Shown here piece by piece: positions 8,966 through 17,020 of a stretch of 64,000 nt of DNA. The position numbers were made by a program, and so were the translations under genes. Origin of the DNA: Zongyangia hominis. GTDB taxonomy: Bacteria; Bacillota; Clostridia; Oscillospirales; Ruminococcaceae. Location: positions 62,001-126,000 of the forward strand of contig NZ_JACRTC010000002.1 in assembly GCF_014385095.1 (NCBI RefSeq), read 5' to 3'. How positions within the stretch are numbered: position 1 is the first letter of the stretch; each line of letters begins with the position of its first letter. The notes under the pieces are model-generated. The model searched no databases, was not told the origin of the DNA, and was given only the letters and a program-made list of their open reading frames with translations.

Positions 8966-9379
8966 TTAACTGTCCACAGCAGACCTCCTTTTCCGTTCAC
9001 TTTCTGTTTTCTGCCGCCTGTGAACTCTGGCGGCGCAGTCCGGGCAGTATTTGCCCCGGTTGGACTTCGGGACGAACACACCGCCGCACTCCGCACAGCG
9101 TTTCAAGTCCCTGTCCCGGTAAATCTCCGCTTCCAGCGTCCTGTCCAGCGGCAAGACCGCCCAGCGGAACCACTTGCAGCAGACGGAGAACGAAATCATC
9201 TGCGGACAGGCGCAGGTGTCGCCATCGTCCAGCGCAAGGCAGTTTCCGTCCTCGCAGTTGCAGCACTCCCGGCGTATCAGGCCGCTGGCTCGTCTCTTCT
9301 GGGGCGGGGTTATGCGGTAGGGGGAGCCGTCCGGCCTGTGTTCCAGCGGCGGCAGGTGTTGATAGGGTCTTTTGCTCAT
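8966..9379 (-). CDS. Cysteine-rich VLP-type protein
   Basis: A 137-residue protein with three cysteine clusters: CCNCEDGNC, CACP followed by VCCKWF, and a C-terminal zinc ribbon (CAECGG, CPDC). It resembles the cysteine-rich VLP proteins found upstream of repA in clostridial mobilizable elements. The C-terminus is very basic, which suggests nucleic acid binding. A role in mobilization or replication is inferred from its constant position. It is probably the first gene of the minus-strand mobilization operon. Confidence 0.7.
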   Translation of the reverse strand: MSKRPYQHLPPLEHRPDGSPYRITPPQKRRASGLIRRECCNCEDGNCLALDDGDTCACPQMISFSVCCKWFRWAVLPLDRTLEAEIYRDRDLKRCAECGGVFVPKSNRGKYCPDCAARVHRRQKTESERKRRSAVDS

Positions 9380-9533
9380 GCGTCCCTCCGTTTTCTTTGG
9401 CGTGTTCTGTTTCCAAGGTGCTTGTCCATCGATGAACTATCCCAAGTCTACACCTTTTTGACCGCCTGTGCCGTATATCCAAGAGGTAGGAAATCAGCCT
9501 GAAAAACTCCCTATTTCCACGCTCTCGGATTTG

Positions 9534-9542
9534 TGATATAAT
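9534..9542 (+). promoter_or_regulatory. Extended -10 promoter for the 87-residue gene
   Basis: TGATATAAT is an extended -10 (TG-N-TATAAT) without a clear -35. It lies about 65 bases upstream of the ATG at 9608, which has GGAGGAG before it. Confidence 0.5.
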
Positions 9543-9607
9543 CAAAAAAAGATAAAAGACAAATTCAGGTTTCTGGTCTTCTTGCACAAAATAAAGGAGG
9601 AGCTATT

Positions 9608-9871
9608 ATGCAAATTGTTTATATTCCAAGCGAATCAATGTCTGTTCAAGGTAAAAAAGATGAAATCTATAAAAGATATGGGAAAGACTGGAATATTAGA
9701 GAACAGGGAGGAGGTAACGGAAATTGGTTGTTGACCAGAAAAAGTGATGTGCTTGTAGATGGAAAAAGTTATCGTACTTTTGTACTTGAACACTACGGTA
9801 AATCCAAGCTGACAGCGAAGCTTGTTGATAAATTTCGTGAAGATGTAGCAAATGGTAAAATAAAACTGTAA
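9608..9871 (+). CDS. Unknown small protein, 87 residues
   Basis: A soluble, lysine-rich protein with no family that I recognise. It has a promoter, a strong ribosome site (AAAGGAGGAGC) and its own terminator, so it is a genuine single-gene unit. It is AT-richer than the neighbouring mobilization genes, which hints at a separate origin. It lies between the divergent mobilization operon and the XRE regulator. Confidence 0.6.
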   Translation: MQIVYIPSESMSVQGKKDEIYKRYGKDWNIREQGGGNGNWLLTRKSDVLVDGKSYRTFVLEHYGKSKLTAKLVDKFREDVANGKIKL

Positions 9872-9879
9872 ATGCCTAT

Positions 9880-9925
9880 GCCGTTATGCTATGAGCATAG
9901 TACATAGCATAACGGCTTCTCTTTC
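9880..9925 (+). terminator. Strong rho-independent terminator
   Basis: A perfect 14-bp stem (GCCGTTATGCTATG with its complement at 9903-9916) with a 9-base loop is followed by TTCTCTTT. It separates the 87-residue gene from the XRE gene. Confidence 0.85.
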
Positions 9926-9949
9926 GTTGAGCTAGCAAGGAGGGTGAAT

Positions 9950-10750
9950 ATGTCTTTATCCATACAAGAGCGATTAAAAGACCTACGTGTGGAGCGTGGC
10001 TTGACGCTGGGGCAGCTTGCGGAGCAGACCGGGCTTTCCAAGTCTGCGCTGGGCAGTTACGAAACGGAAGACTTCAAGGACATCAGCCACTATGCCCTTA
10101 TCCGGCTGGCGAAGTTTTACGGTGTGACCGCTGATTATCTGCTGGGGCTGTCTGAAATGAAAAATCACCCAAACGCCGATCTTGCAGACCTGCGTTTGAG
10201 TGATGAAATGATTGACCTGCTGAAAAGCGGGAGGATAGACAATACCCTGCTGTGTGAGCTGGCGGCGCACCCGGATTTCCCCCGGCTGATGGCTGACCTT
10301 GAAATCTATGTGAACGGAACGGCACTGAAACAGGCGCAGGGTGCAAACGCCATAGTGGACACGATGAGCGCAACTGTTATAAAAAAGCATAATCCTGGCA
10401 TGAGTGATACGCAGTTAAGACAGCTTATCACCGCCCATATTGATGAGGACGAGTTTTGCCGCTATGTGATACAACGGGACATAAACGGGATTGCCCTTGC
10501 TCTGCGGGAAACACACAAGGACGATTTTTTCAGCGTCCCAGAGGATAACCCGCTAAAAGAAATGCTGGAAACTGCTGGTGAAATCGTCAGCCAGGACAGC
10601 GACACGGAACAAGCGTACTTGGCGTTTATCTGCAAACGGCTCAAGCTGAATTTTAGGAAGCTGTCAGTAGAAGAACGGAAGTGGCTGAAAAAGATTGCGG
10701 AAAAATCCGACTTGCTGAAGAATCCAAAACCGCAGAGAGGACGAAGATAA
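9950..10750 (+). CDS. XRE-family transcriptional regulator, 266 residues
   Basis: The N-terminal 70 residues form a Cro/CI-type helix-turn-helix (LGQLAEQTGLSKSALGSYE, then YGVTADYLLGLSE). The rest is a helical domain with no motif that I can name. ATG at 9950 is chosen over a GTG two codons upstream because AGGAGG ends 6 bases before it. Such regulators are common in clostridial mobilizable elements and may control excision or mobilization genes. Here it converges on the Mef-like gene across a shared terminator. Confidence 0.85.
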   Translation: MSLSIQERLKDLRVERGLTLGQLAEQTGLSKSALGSYETEDFKDISHYALIRLAKFYGVTADYLLGLSEMKNHPNADLADLRLSDEMIDLLKSGRIDNTLLCELAAHPDFPRLMADLEIYVNGTALKQAQGANAIVDTMSATVIKKHNPGMSDTQLRQLITAHIDEDEFCRYVIQRDINGIALALRETHKDDFFSVPEDNPLKEMLETAGEIVSQDSDTEQAYLAFICKRLKLNFRKLSVEERKWLKKIAEKSDLLKNPKPQRGRR

Positions 10751-10802
10751 AAAATGCCTGAACGGCGGTTCTGGTTTTTCAGAACCACCATCCAGGCATT
10801 TT
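10751..10802. terminator. Bidirectional terminator between XRE regulator and Mef-like gene
   Basis: The outer stem AAAATGCCTG/CAGGCATTTT encloses an inner stem GGTTCTG/CAGAACC. U-rich tails occur in both directions, so it serves both converging genes. Confidence 0.85.
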
Positions 10803-10830
10803 GTTTAGTAATAGAAAAAGGTGCAGTTGA

Positions 10831-12051
10831 TTATTGCGTATTGTCAATCTCTCTCAAACCGGGTAGTAAAAATACGGCAAGCGCAACGATGATAATGCCA
10901 ATTCCGCAAATGACAAACCATTTCTCAACTCCCAGCCGCTCCGCCAGAGGCCCGGAAATGACAAGGCCAAACGGCATGGCGAGGGAAGCGGCGCTTGTCA
11001 GTAGAGAAAAAACTCTCCCCAGATATTCTGGTTTGACCGTTTCTTGAAAAATCGCATTTTGCACACCGTAAAATGGAGCGGAAATTCCCATAACAGTACA
11101 GCACACAACAAAGACAAGAAATGCGTCTGGCGGCAAAAGCCCGGAGAGCATATTGCTAACGCCCATCAGGAGAACGGAAAGACCGATGGTGTACCGCCGT
11201 TTCTTAAAACCGCCCCAAATGCTCAGAATGACTCCGCCAAGCAGCATACCAACCGCAAAAGCAATTTCAGCGGCAGAGGCATGGGCCGGTGTTCCTTTGA
11301 AGTATGACATACAGATGAGAGGAAAAAGCGTACTGATTGGCATATAAAAGAACATATAAATTACACCAATCCAGAGCAGAGCAAAGAGGCCCCTGTTTTG
11401 CTTTAATACCACATACCCCTCTTTCATATCCTGTAAAAACTGTTGTCTTTTCGTTTCTGGACATAGTTCAGGCGTTGGTATGGACGAAATCGCAACAGTC
11501 ACACAGGCAAGGATTGCACCCACAATATCTAACAATATAATTGCATTAAGAGGCCAAACAGCATATAAAAACGCTGCGGCAGCTGGACTGATAATCGCAC
11601 TTACTGCTTGCATGGTCTGCGTGTAACCAGCGCATTTTGTAAGTTCCTCTTTTGGCACAATCATAGGTGTTGCTGCGCTGAATGCTGGAGAATGAAAAGC
11701 AGTTCCCGCACTTCGGATTAACAGGACAACCATAATAGACCATACGGGCAATTCCATGTAAAACGCCACCAGCGCCAGAATACCGCCAGCGGCGGCAATT
11801 ATCAAATCCGCACCAATCATTACGCTTTTACGGCTGTGCCGGTCAACAAAAGCACCTGCAAACGGGCCTAAACAGGCTTGCGGCAAAAATCCAATCAGTG
11901 TTGCCGCCGTCAATATGATTGCAGAATTAGTTTTCGCAACCAAATAAAAGATAATGGCCATTTGCAAAATACCGCTGCTAATAAAGGATATTGCTTGTCC
12001 GGCAAGAAGTGTAAAATAAGTTTTTCTCCATGAATTGTTGTTTTGGGTCAT
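10831..12051 (-). CDS. Mef-like macrolide efflux MFS transporter
   Basis: A 406-residue, 12-helix major facilitator protein. It keeps long stretches in common with Mef(A): AILQMAIIFYL-type helix 2, the motif A loop with VDRHSRK, IGADLIIAAAG, FYMELPVW, TKCAGY, and KPEYLGRVFSL near residue 330. By recall it is clearly related but not identical, so substrate is uncertain; macrolide export is the best guess. The start at 12051 has GGAGG 8 bases upstream; a longer reading to 12177 would cover the leader terminator and is rejected. The leader carries a terminator hairpin and a promoter, suggesting drug-inducible attenuation. Confidence 0.8.
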   Translation of the reverse strand: MTQNNNSWRKTYFTLLAGQAISFISSGILQMAIIFYLVAKTNSAIILTAATLIGFLPQACLGPFAGAFVDRHSRKSVMIGADLIIAAAGGILALVAFYMELPVWSIMVVLLIRSAGTAFHSPAFSAATPMIVPKEELTKCAGYTQTMQAVSAIISPAAAAFLYAVWPLNAIILLDIVGAILACVTVAISSIPTPELCPETKRQQFLQDMKEGYVVLKQNRGLFALLWIGVIYMFFYMPISTLFPLICMSYFKGTPAHASAAEIAFAVGMLLGGVILSIWGGFKKRRYTIGLSVLLMGVSNMLSGLLPPDAFLVFVVCCTVMGISAPFYGVQNAIFQETVKPEYLGRVFSLLTSAASLAMPFGLVISGPLAERLGVEKWFVICGIGIIIVALAVFLLPGLREIDNTQ

Positions 12052-12094
12052 AATGCGAACCTCCTTTTTTATTGCATTGTTCCTTTGTTTCTGC

Positions 12095-12137
12095 AATAAA
12101 AAGCAGGCGTTGTCCCACAGAGAGGGCAGACGCCTGC
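12095..12137 (-). promoter_or_regulatory. Leader terminator (attenuator) of the Mef-like gene
   Basis: On the minus strand GCAGGCGT (12137-12130) pairs with ACGCCTGC (12110-12103) and is followed by TTTTTATT, a full intrinsic terminator between the promoter and the start at 12051. Such leader terminators usually control macrolide and other ribosome-drug resistance genes by attenuation. Confidence 0.65.
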
Positions 12138-12326
12138 ATAACAACAAAGCACGAAAAAACACCACGATACAGTTCAAAGACTGCTCGTGTCAAACCTACG
12201 TGTTCCTTTGCATACGCACGCAAAAAAAGCCCACCATCATGTGGAAAGGTACTTCTACTTTTTATTGCTTATTAGCGTACACAAATTAACACACGTAAGC
12301 CTCCTTCCAATCTCAAACTGTCGCAC

Positions 12327-12356
12327 AGTATAACACACATCCGATAGACTTGTCAA
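12327..12356 (-). promoter_or_regulatory. Promoter of the Mef-like gene leader
   Basis: TTGACA (12356-12351) and TATACT (12332-12327) are separated by 18 bases, reading towards the Mef-like gene. The transcript would carry a leader of about 270 nt. A strong AAGGAGG site lies about 15 bases downstream of the -10 but is followed only by a two-codon frame (GTG TGT TAA). Confidence 0.7.
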
Positions 12357-13079
12357 CCATTTTTAACCTTGTTTTCCATCTTGTTTTTCCATCTCTTACG
12401 GGCAGTAGCAAAGCCAGGCGAGCCAGTCAACGGTCAAGATGAACGGCGCTTTCAGCGCCGCCGTTGACAGTCTCGCCCGTCTTTGCTAATGGGTAATCAA
12501 GGCGGGAAAGCCATTTTAGGGCTTTCCCGCCCATTTCAATTTTGGGAGAAGAAAGGCCCCAAAATGAACGAGTGCGGCCAAACACTTTTAGGGATTGGCC
12601 ACCTTGTCCACCCATCCAGCGGGGCGGCGGGGAACGGTCAAGGCCGGGCGTCAGCCCATTCATTTCAGCCTTGACGGTTTCCTGCCGTCCTGCTACTTTT
12701 CCCGGAGTGTGGCCACACATCTGGTCACGGTGTCCAGAGCTTTGGGACTTTTTGTCCCATAGGCCGGGGGCGGAGGACGAGGGACGGGGGCTTTCATAAT
12801 ACGCCCTGTCTGCTGCTGAAATCAGCCCTTTGTTTCCGGCTTACCAGCCCCAAACAAAGCCCTGCTTTCCTGCCGCGTCAAATGCCCTTGCCCTCCCCGG
12901 CGGCAACGGTATTTTCAGGGCAACGCCGACAGAGCGTATAACACACTACACTTTGCTCCGCAAAGTCGTGTGCCAAATGGGGCGCTGCCCCCTTTGGAAA
13001 CCCCCGCAACAAACAGGTGCTATGCACCCAGCCGGGAGCATAGCGCCGTTTGTTGTCAGCAGCCCGTTTCACGGTCTGC
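12357..13079. other. Non-coding, hairpin-rich end region of the nested element
   Basis: No convincing gene lies here. It holds a nested inverted repeat (GTCAACGG 12426-12433 with CCGTTGAC 12461-12468, enclosing GGCGCT/AGCGCC) and a 12-bp hairpin (GGCGGGAAAGCC 12501-12512 with GGCTTTCCCGCC up to 12532). The rest is GC-rich. A transfer origin or replication origin could lie here, since the element has a relaxase and RepA-type gene but no other long intergenic region; this is inference. Confidence 0.5.
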
Positions 13080-13099
13080 GTGTAGTTCCTTGTAAACTG
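13080..13099 (-). repeat. Right inverted repeat of the nested element
   Basis: On the minus strand it reads CAGTTTACAAGGAACTACAC, matching the left repeat in 19 of 20 positions, 4 bases inside the element edge. Confidence 0.85.
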
Positions 13100-13103
13100 A
13101 CCT

Positions 13104-13658
13104 AAATTTCATGCTAAAAATCTCCTCAGGCTTGGTGGTATGAATCATTTCATAAGCATACTGTTCTAATGCTTCGTTACGGTCGTACTCGCTTTGGGAA
13201 GCCCCACAAAAGATGCATTTACCGCCTTGCCATGTGTGCTTTAATCTCTTAAATCGAATATTTCCCTGTGCATCGTCGAAATGTGTAACAGAAAACTCGC
13301 TGTTGGGATATTTTGAGCAATATACACCTCTTCGAGAAAGCAGACTTGTCAGTTCTGTAATTGCAATACCGAAAAGCTGCTTATGGAAAATATGGTCGAT
13401 TCGTTCCTGCAGATCCGGGAACTGAGGTTCCAGACCGACAATCAGCCGTTTTGCGATCTCCCGCAGAAACACTCCCGTTTTGCAGGCCGGATCTAAAAAT
13501 GTCGTATCCGGGTTGCGGAACAACTCCTGTGGGAGCATATCCAGCATCTGATTTACGATATCGGGCGGCGTAAATACCTCGTCGTTGGAGAGGTTCGCCA
13601 GACAGGACAGCACGTCCGGATTATATACATTATCAAAAAGGCCGTTAGCCATTGTCAT
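13104..13658 (-). pseudogene. Eco57I-like DNA methyltransferase, 5' piece
   Basis: The first 185 codons of the methyltransferase that the nested element interrupts. It has the SAM-binding motif [12 protein letters not shown] at about residue 54, preceded by the [16 protein letters not shown] block. A probable zinc-binding pair follows (CIFCG, with a second CS-type cysteine nearby). The native frame ends at SMKF, and the open frame runs 15 codons into the element. The piece with NPPY is at 5052-5483. Its start overlaps the upstream methyltransferase gene by 14 bases, so both were one translational unit. Without NPPY it should be inactive. Confidence 0.88.
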
Positions 13659-14418
13659 TTTCCTCCTTCGTCAGGTGTAAGTGAAGATACGCCTCTCTCC
13701 ATCGGGTATCATCGTCCTGAATGTGCCGATAATGCGCAATATATTGCTGCAAGAACTTGCCTTCATCGTCCGGCTGTTCAGGCTCATCCAGCCCCATATC
13801 AAACAGGGTGCCCTGAACGAAGTCTGCGTCGGCATTCTTCTTTTTCTTTGCCGGTTTCGGTTCGTCCATTGCCAGCAGTTCTGCAAAAGTATAGTCCTTG
13901 CGCTGCATACGGGCATCGTTGAACGGGAAGGTCCATTCTGAGAAAATGATCGGAACATTCAACTCCTTGCCCTCAGCATCACAGCACATGAGCGTCAACG
14001 CATTTCCGCAGACAATGTTGAGGCGAAGGATAAACCGGGCAGCCTCCCGCGTCTCGTCATTGCATTCCTTTTTGCAAACCTTTTTATATTCCTTATTCCA
14101 AATCTCAAACAGACGCTCCTGGCAGGCGAGGACATTATCCAGCATGATGTCTACGCCATACATACTGCCAAGGGCCAACAAGGAGTTGCGCTCCCAATCA
14201 TAAGCGCTGCGTCTATATTTTTTAGTCACGACAGTCAGCTTCCGTTTCAGAATAACGGAGAGAAAATTCCCATCACCGCAGGCTGGCTCCAAAAACCGGC
14301 TGTCGATTCGTTCTGTTTCTTGCTTCACCAAGTCGCACATTGCTTCCACTTCACGCTCAGCCGTAAACACCTCGCCGTGATCCGCCACGCGCTGCTTGGA
14401 TTTCACTTGTCTTGCCAT
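13645..14418 (-). CDS. DNA methyltransferase-like protein (motif I, no NPPY), 257 residues
   Basis: It carries a SAM-binding motif I ([12 protein letters not shown], about residue 42) and an acidic motif II area. There is no NPPY catalytic motif, and the C-terminal part is a charged linker ([13 protein letters not shown]). Small half-methyltransferases like this often sit directly upstream of an Eco57I-type partner and may act as its companion. The partner gene here overlaps by 14 bases but is broken by the nested element. The start at 14418 follows an AGAGGTGATG stretch. A small XRE gene lies 90 bases upstream. Confidence 0.75.
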   Translation of the reverse strand: MARQVKSKQRVADHGEVFTAEREVEAMCDLVKQETERIDSRFLEPACGDGNFLSVILKRKLTVVTKKYRRSAYDWERNSLLALGSMYGVDIMLDNVLACQERLFEIWNKEYKKVCKKECNDETREAARFILRLNIVCGNALTLMCCDAEGKELNVPIIFSEWTFPFNDARMQRKDYTFAELLAMDEPKPAKKKKNADADFVQGTLFDMGLDEPEQPDDEGKFLQQYIAHYRHIQDDDTRWREAYLHLHLTKEENDNG

Positions 14419-14507
14419 CGTGCGACATCACCTCTTTCTACGTTTAGACCAAGTTTTGTACTGGTCCATCCTTAATTAAAATATACTAGCTGTCCCAAAT
14501 ACAGGAC
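14419..14507. promoter_or_regulatory. Intergenic region with palindromes before the methyltransferase pair
   Basis: It contains GACCA-N10-TGGTC (within 14446-14465) and GTCC-N8-GGAC type symmetry next to the XRE gene stop. With a small XRE protein encoded immediately upstream, these are candidate controller operators. The palindromes are seen; their role is inferred. Confidence 0.35.
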
Positions 14508-14711
14508 TTAATCGTCTACCGTTTCCATGATATCTTCCAGATGGCAATCCAGGGACTCACAGATTTTTATCAGGACGTCCGTAGTGATGTTGTCGCCTTT
14601 CCCCAGTTTAGCGATGGAGGCTGAACTGATCCCGGCTTTCTCCTTGAGGTCACTTTTTTTCATATTTTTGTCGATAAGCATCTTCCACAATTTATTGTAG
14701 CTGATACGCAT
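14508..14711 (-). CDS. Small XRE regulator, 67 residues
   Basis: Almost the whole protein is a Cro/CI helix-turn-helix (MKKSDLKEKAGISSASIAKL, then TTDVLIKICESLDCHLEDIM), the size of a restriction controller protein. It starts 14 bases after the ATPase gene, with GGAG before the ATG. It precedes the methyltransferase pair by 90 bases. It resembles the host XRE next to hsdM at 61055-61264 in size and layout. It may tune expression of the methyltransferases or the ATPase operon. Confidence 0.85.
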   Translation of the reverse strand: MRISYNKLWKMLIDKNMKKSDLKEKAGISSASIAKLGKGDNITTDVLIKICESLDCHLEDIMETVDD

Positions 14712-14725
14712 TTTTAGTTTCTCCT

Positions 14726-17008
14726 TTACTGATTTCCCATCATCATGTCATAGTGCTGCTTCTGTTTCATGGCGTCAAATATCATTTCAAAAATGCTCCG
14801 ACACTCATCGGCATCTAGACAATCCTCAACAAAATCCATGCCATCGCTCATACCGATAGAGCTTGCATTGATGTATGCCAACATGGAGGAGGCCAGCTGG
14901 AATTTTTCTTCATCGTCATTGCCATCAGCATCTTTGAATCGGCCCTCGGCTTTGCCCTGAATCAAAATGACCTGACGAAGCTGCGATCCCTCGTATCCGC
15001 ACAACTGAAGGAAGTAATATTCCAGGATGCGGCGAATGACATTCATCAGCGGGACTGCGGATTGTACTTCTTTATACTCATCCCAAAGAGCAGCATAAGA
15101 ATTTTTAACTGGGTTTACATTTATCCGTTCAGTCGGCGCATTCGGATTAACATCATCACACAGCTTAATCGTGGATTTTGTGCCGATCTTGCGAATCAGA
15201 TAAAATGATGCATAGTCGTACTTTGCCACATAGCTGTAAGACACTTCTCTGTGGAAGTACGCATTATGGGTTAGAATAAAAATCTGTTTAATGAAGTTTC
15301 CTTCGGCTGTTCGGTTCCGGTTGTCGGCGTTGTTCCTGCAGATCTCAATCATCTGTCGAACGAGAGTGCTTACAATAAATAGTGAACCGCTGTCCATACT
15401 GGAAACAGGGTCATCAATGACAACGATTTTCTCTCTGGTTTCGCCGTCAGCAGAGTCGCTGCCGTGTACCAGATGGTAGAAATACAGAAACGCGATAAAG
15501 TTCTTTTCGCCCTCACTCAAATTATCAGCTATGGTACCATCAGGACGGCGCACTTCATATACGTTGTCGACCCCAGCCTTTGGTTCAAGGCTGAAGCCTC
15601 GCATACCTGAATCGCGCAGCATAAGATTGATGCTGTCTTTAGCGGTATCCGTTTCTACCGTTTTTCCCCGGAGCGTCTTGAGCTGTGTCTTGATTTCATC
15701 CAGAGTGGCATTGTGCGCCTTTATTTCCGCATCAAGAGCGTCCAGTTCAGCCTGCATATCTCCATCACTTTTCCTATAGGTAGCAATGACATCCTTCAGC
15801 ATAAAAGCGAGAAGGCTGAAGACAGCATCGGTGCATTCAGTACGCTTGGTAGGACCCGCAGCAACGATGGCGTTATTTGCGTCAATCAAAGAATTAAATC
15901 CATTAATGATCTCAGCTAAATCTTCAAGAATGGGCTGAATATCTGTAAGAGCTACTGCAGAAGCTGGATTCTCCGCTTTGGACTTTATCGTTTCGATGTT
16001 GGCCTGAATAGCCGCCTTGAGGACTGCCAGCTTATCGGCATACGGTTTCAGATCAATTTGCGGATACAGTTCGACCGGTGTTGTCTGTAAAGGCACGAAT
16101 AACTCATTTGCAGATTTTTTATACCGCGCCAGAAATTCATCCAGGAGACGCAGGTTTTCCTGATACCTGTTGTCAAAGCTGGCAATAAAGGTTTGCTCAA
16201 AATCCGCAGGTAAATCACCGCCGCAATATGGACATCTTCCGTTCGCATTATGAGAATACGCATCATGCCCTTGCCGCATCCATTCCGTTGCGCCAATATC
16301 ACGCAGGAATCCGGCAAGTTCAGTATCTGCACTATTGACAATGGGCTTACTCAGTATTTCTCGTCCATCTACCGTGTCCATAACCATAGGGTCAGCGATA
16401 GTAGTAAACCTTTGGTAACGCTTTGCTGTTTCAGAATACGCCGATTCATAAAGCCGCCGCAAATCCTCCATATCAATATCTGCCGGGGCGTGCTTCAGAA
16501 TTTCACGGGCAAATGGATCAGACTTTCCCTTCTTGTCCATGGTACCGGGAAAATCATCACGGAGAGTTCTGCCGCGTTCCCAACACTCTTTAAGGAAATC
16601 CTTGTGCAGCTTATCTTTGGCGTTGGTAATTTTTCCTCTCTTGTCACTTGCCTCAGACAAGAGTTTCTTTACTTGAGTACGCTTTTCCGTAACCTCGTCA
16701 ATCTGTTTTTGGATTTCTGCATTTTTGGCGTTCAGCGTAAACACGCCTTTCATATTACGGTAGCTGCGAAAATTCTCATCAATGAAATCCTGGTTATATA
16801 CCAGCGGCAAATAATCTGATGCTGTTCTCCCGGGAGCGTAGGTTAGGCCAGCACTGCTTTTTATGGCTTTTGCTATCGTGGATTTACCAGCGCCATTATT
16901 GCCGAAAAAGAAATTGACATAGGTCGGCTCAATATAGGCATGGCTGTCCTTATAGCTTGCATCCGTCAAATCAATGCGGACAATCTCTGATTTGATTTTG
17001 TCAGCCAT
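14726..17008 (-). CDS. ABC/AAA_13-type ATPase with zinc-hook-like motif, candidate conflict-system ATPase
   Basis: A 760-residue Rad50/RloC-like ATPase. Walker A is GNNGAGKST (36-44). A helical middle carries CPYCG (259-263), a zinc-hook-like motif. The ABC signature is LSEGEKNF (497-504), Walker B is VVIDDPVSSMDS (529-540), and the switch histidine is in LTHN (about 581). Past the ATPase, RRILE (659-663) and a histidine near the C-terminus (KQKQHYDMM, about 752) resemble the Arg-x3-Glu...His pattern of PrrC/RloC anticodon nucleases. AAGGAGG lies 7 bases before the ATG, and the stop of the upstream partner gene is 12 bases away. A defence or sensing role is inferred. Confidence 0.82.
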   Translation of the reverse strand: MADKIKSEIVRIDLTDASYKDSHAYIEPTYVNFFFGNNGAGKSTIAKAIKSSAGLTYAPGRTASDYLPLVYNQDFIDENFRSYRNMKGVFTLNAKNAEIQKQIDEVTEKRTQVKKLLSEASDKRGKITNAKDKLHKDFLKECWERGRTLRDDFPGTMDKKGKSDPFAREILKHAPADIDMEDLRRLYESAYSETAKRYQRFTTIADPMVMDTVDGREILSKPIVNSADTELAGFLRDIGATEWMRQGHDAYSHNANGRCPYCGGDLPADFEQTFIASFDNRYQENLRLLDEFLARYKKSANELFVPLQTTPVELYPQIDLKPYADKLAVLKAAIQANIETIKSKAENPASAVALTDIQPILEDLAEIINGFNSLIDANNAIVAAGPTKRTECTDAVFSLLAFMLKDVIATYRKSDGDMQAELDALDAEIKAHNATLDEIKTQLKTLRGKTVETDTAKDSINLMLRDSGMRGFSLEPKAGVDNVYEVRRPDGTIADNLSEGEKNFIAFLYFYHLVHGSDSADGETREKIVVIDDPVSSMDSGSLFIVSTLVRQMIEICRNNADNRNRTAEGNFIKQIFILTHNAYFHREVSYSYVAKYDYASFYLIRKIGTKSTIKLCDDVNPNAPTERINVNPVKNSYAALWDEYKEVQSAVPLMNVIRRILEYYFLQLCGYEGSQLRQVILIQGKAEGRFKDADGNDDEEKFQLASSMLAYINASSIGMSDGMDFVEDCLDADECRSIFEMIFDAMKQKQHYDMMMGNQ

Positions 17009-17020
17009 AAAGACACCTCC

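Larger units (their letters stand above)
5484..13106. mobile_element. Nested mobilizable element (about 7.6 kb) inserted in a phage-borne methyltransferase gene
   Basis: Both edges carry the host triplet AAA (5481-5483 and 13104-13106), and removing the element restores the methyltransferase frame. Near-perfect 20-bp inverted repeats lie 3-4 bases inside each edge. Content is a large serine recombinase, a small protein, a MobV-type relaxase (frameshifted), a RepA-type protein, a cysteine-rich protein, a small unknown protein, an XRE regulator and a Mef-like exporter. This is the layout of a clostridial integrative and mobilizable element. Its own recombinase likely moved it; transfer would need a helper and an intact relaxase. 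Confidence 0.88.

Noticed and set aside
10831..12177. Longer start for the Mef-like gene at 12177
   Set aside because: The extra 42 codons cover the leader terminator stem and poly-U run, and the ATG at 12051 has a good ribosome site and matches family length.
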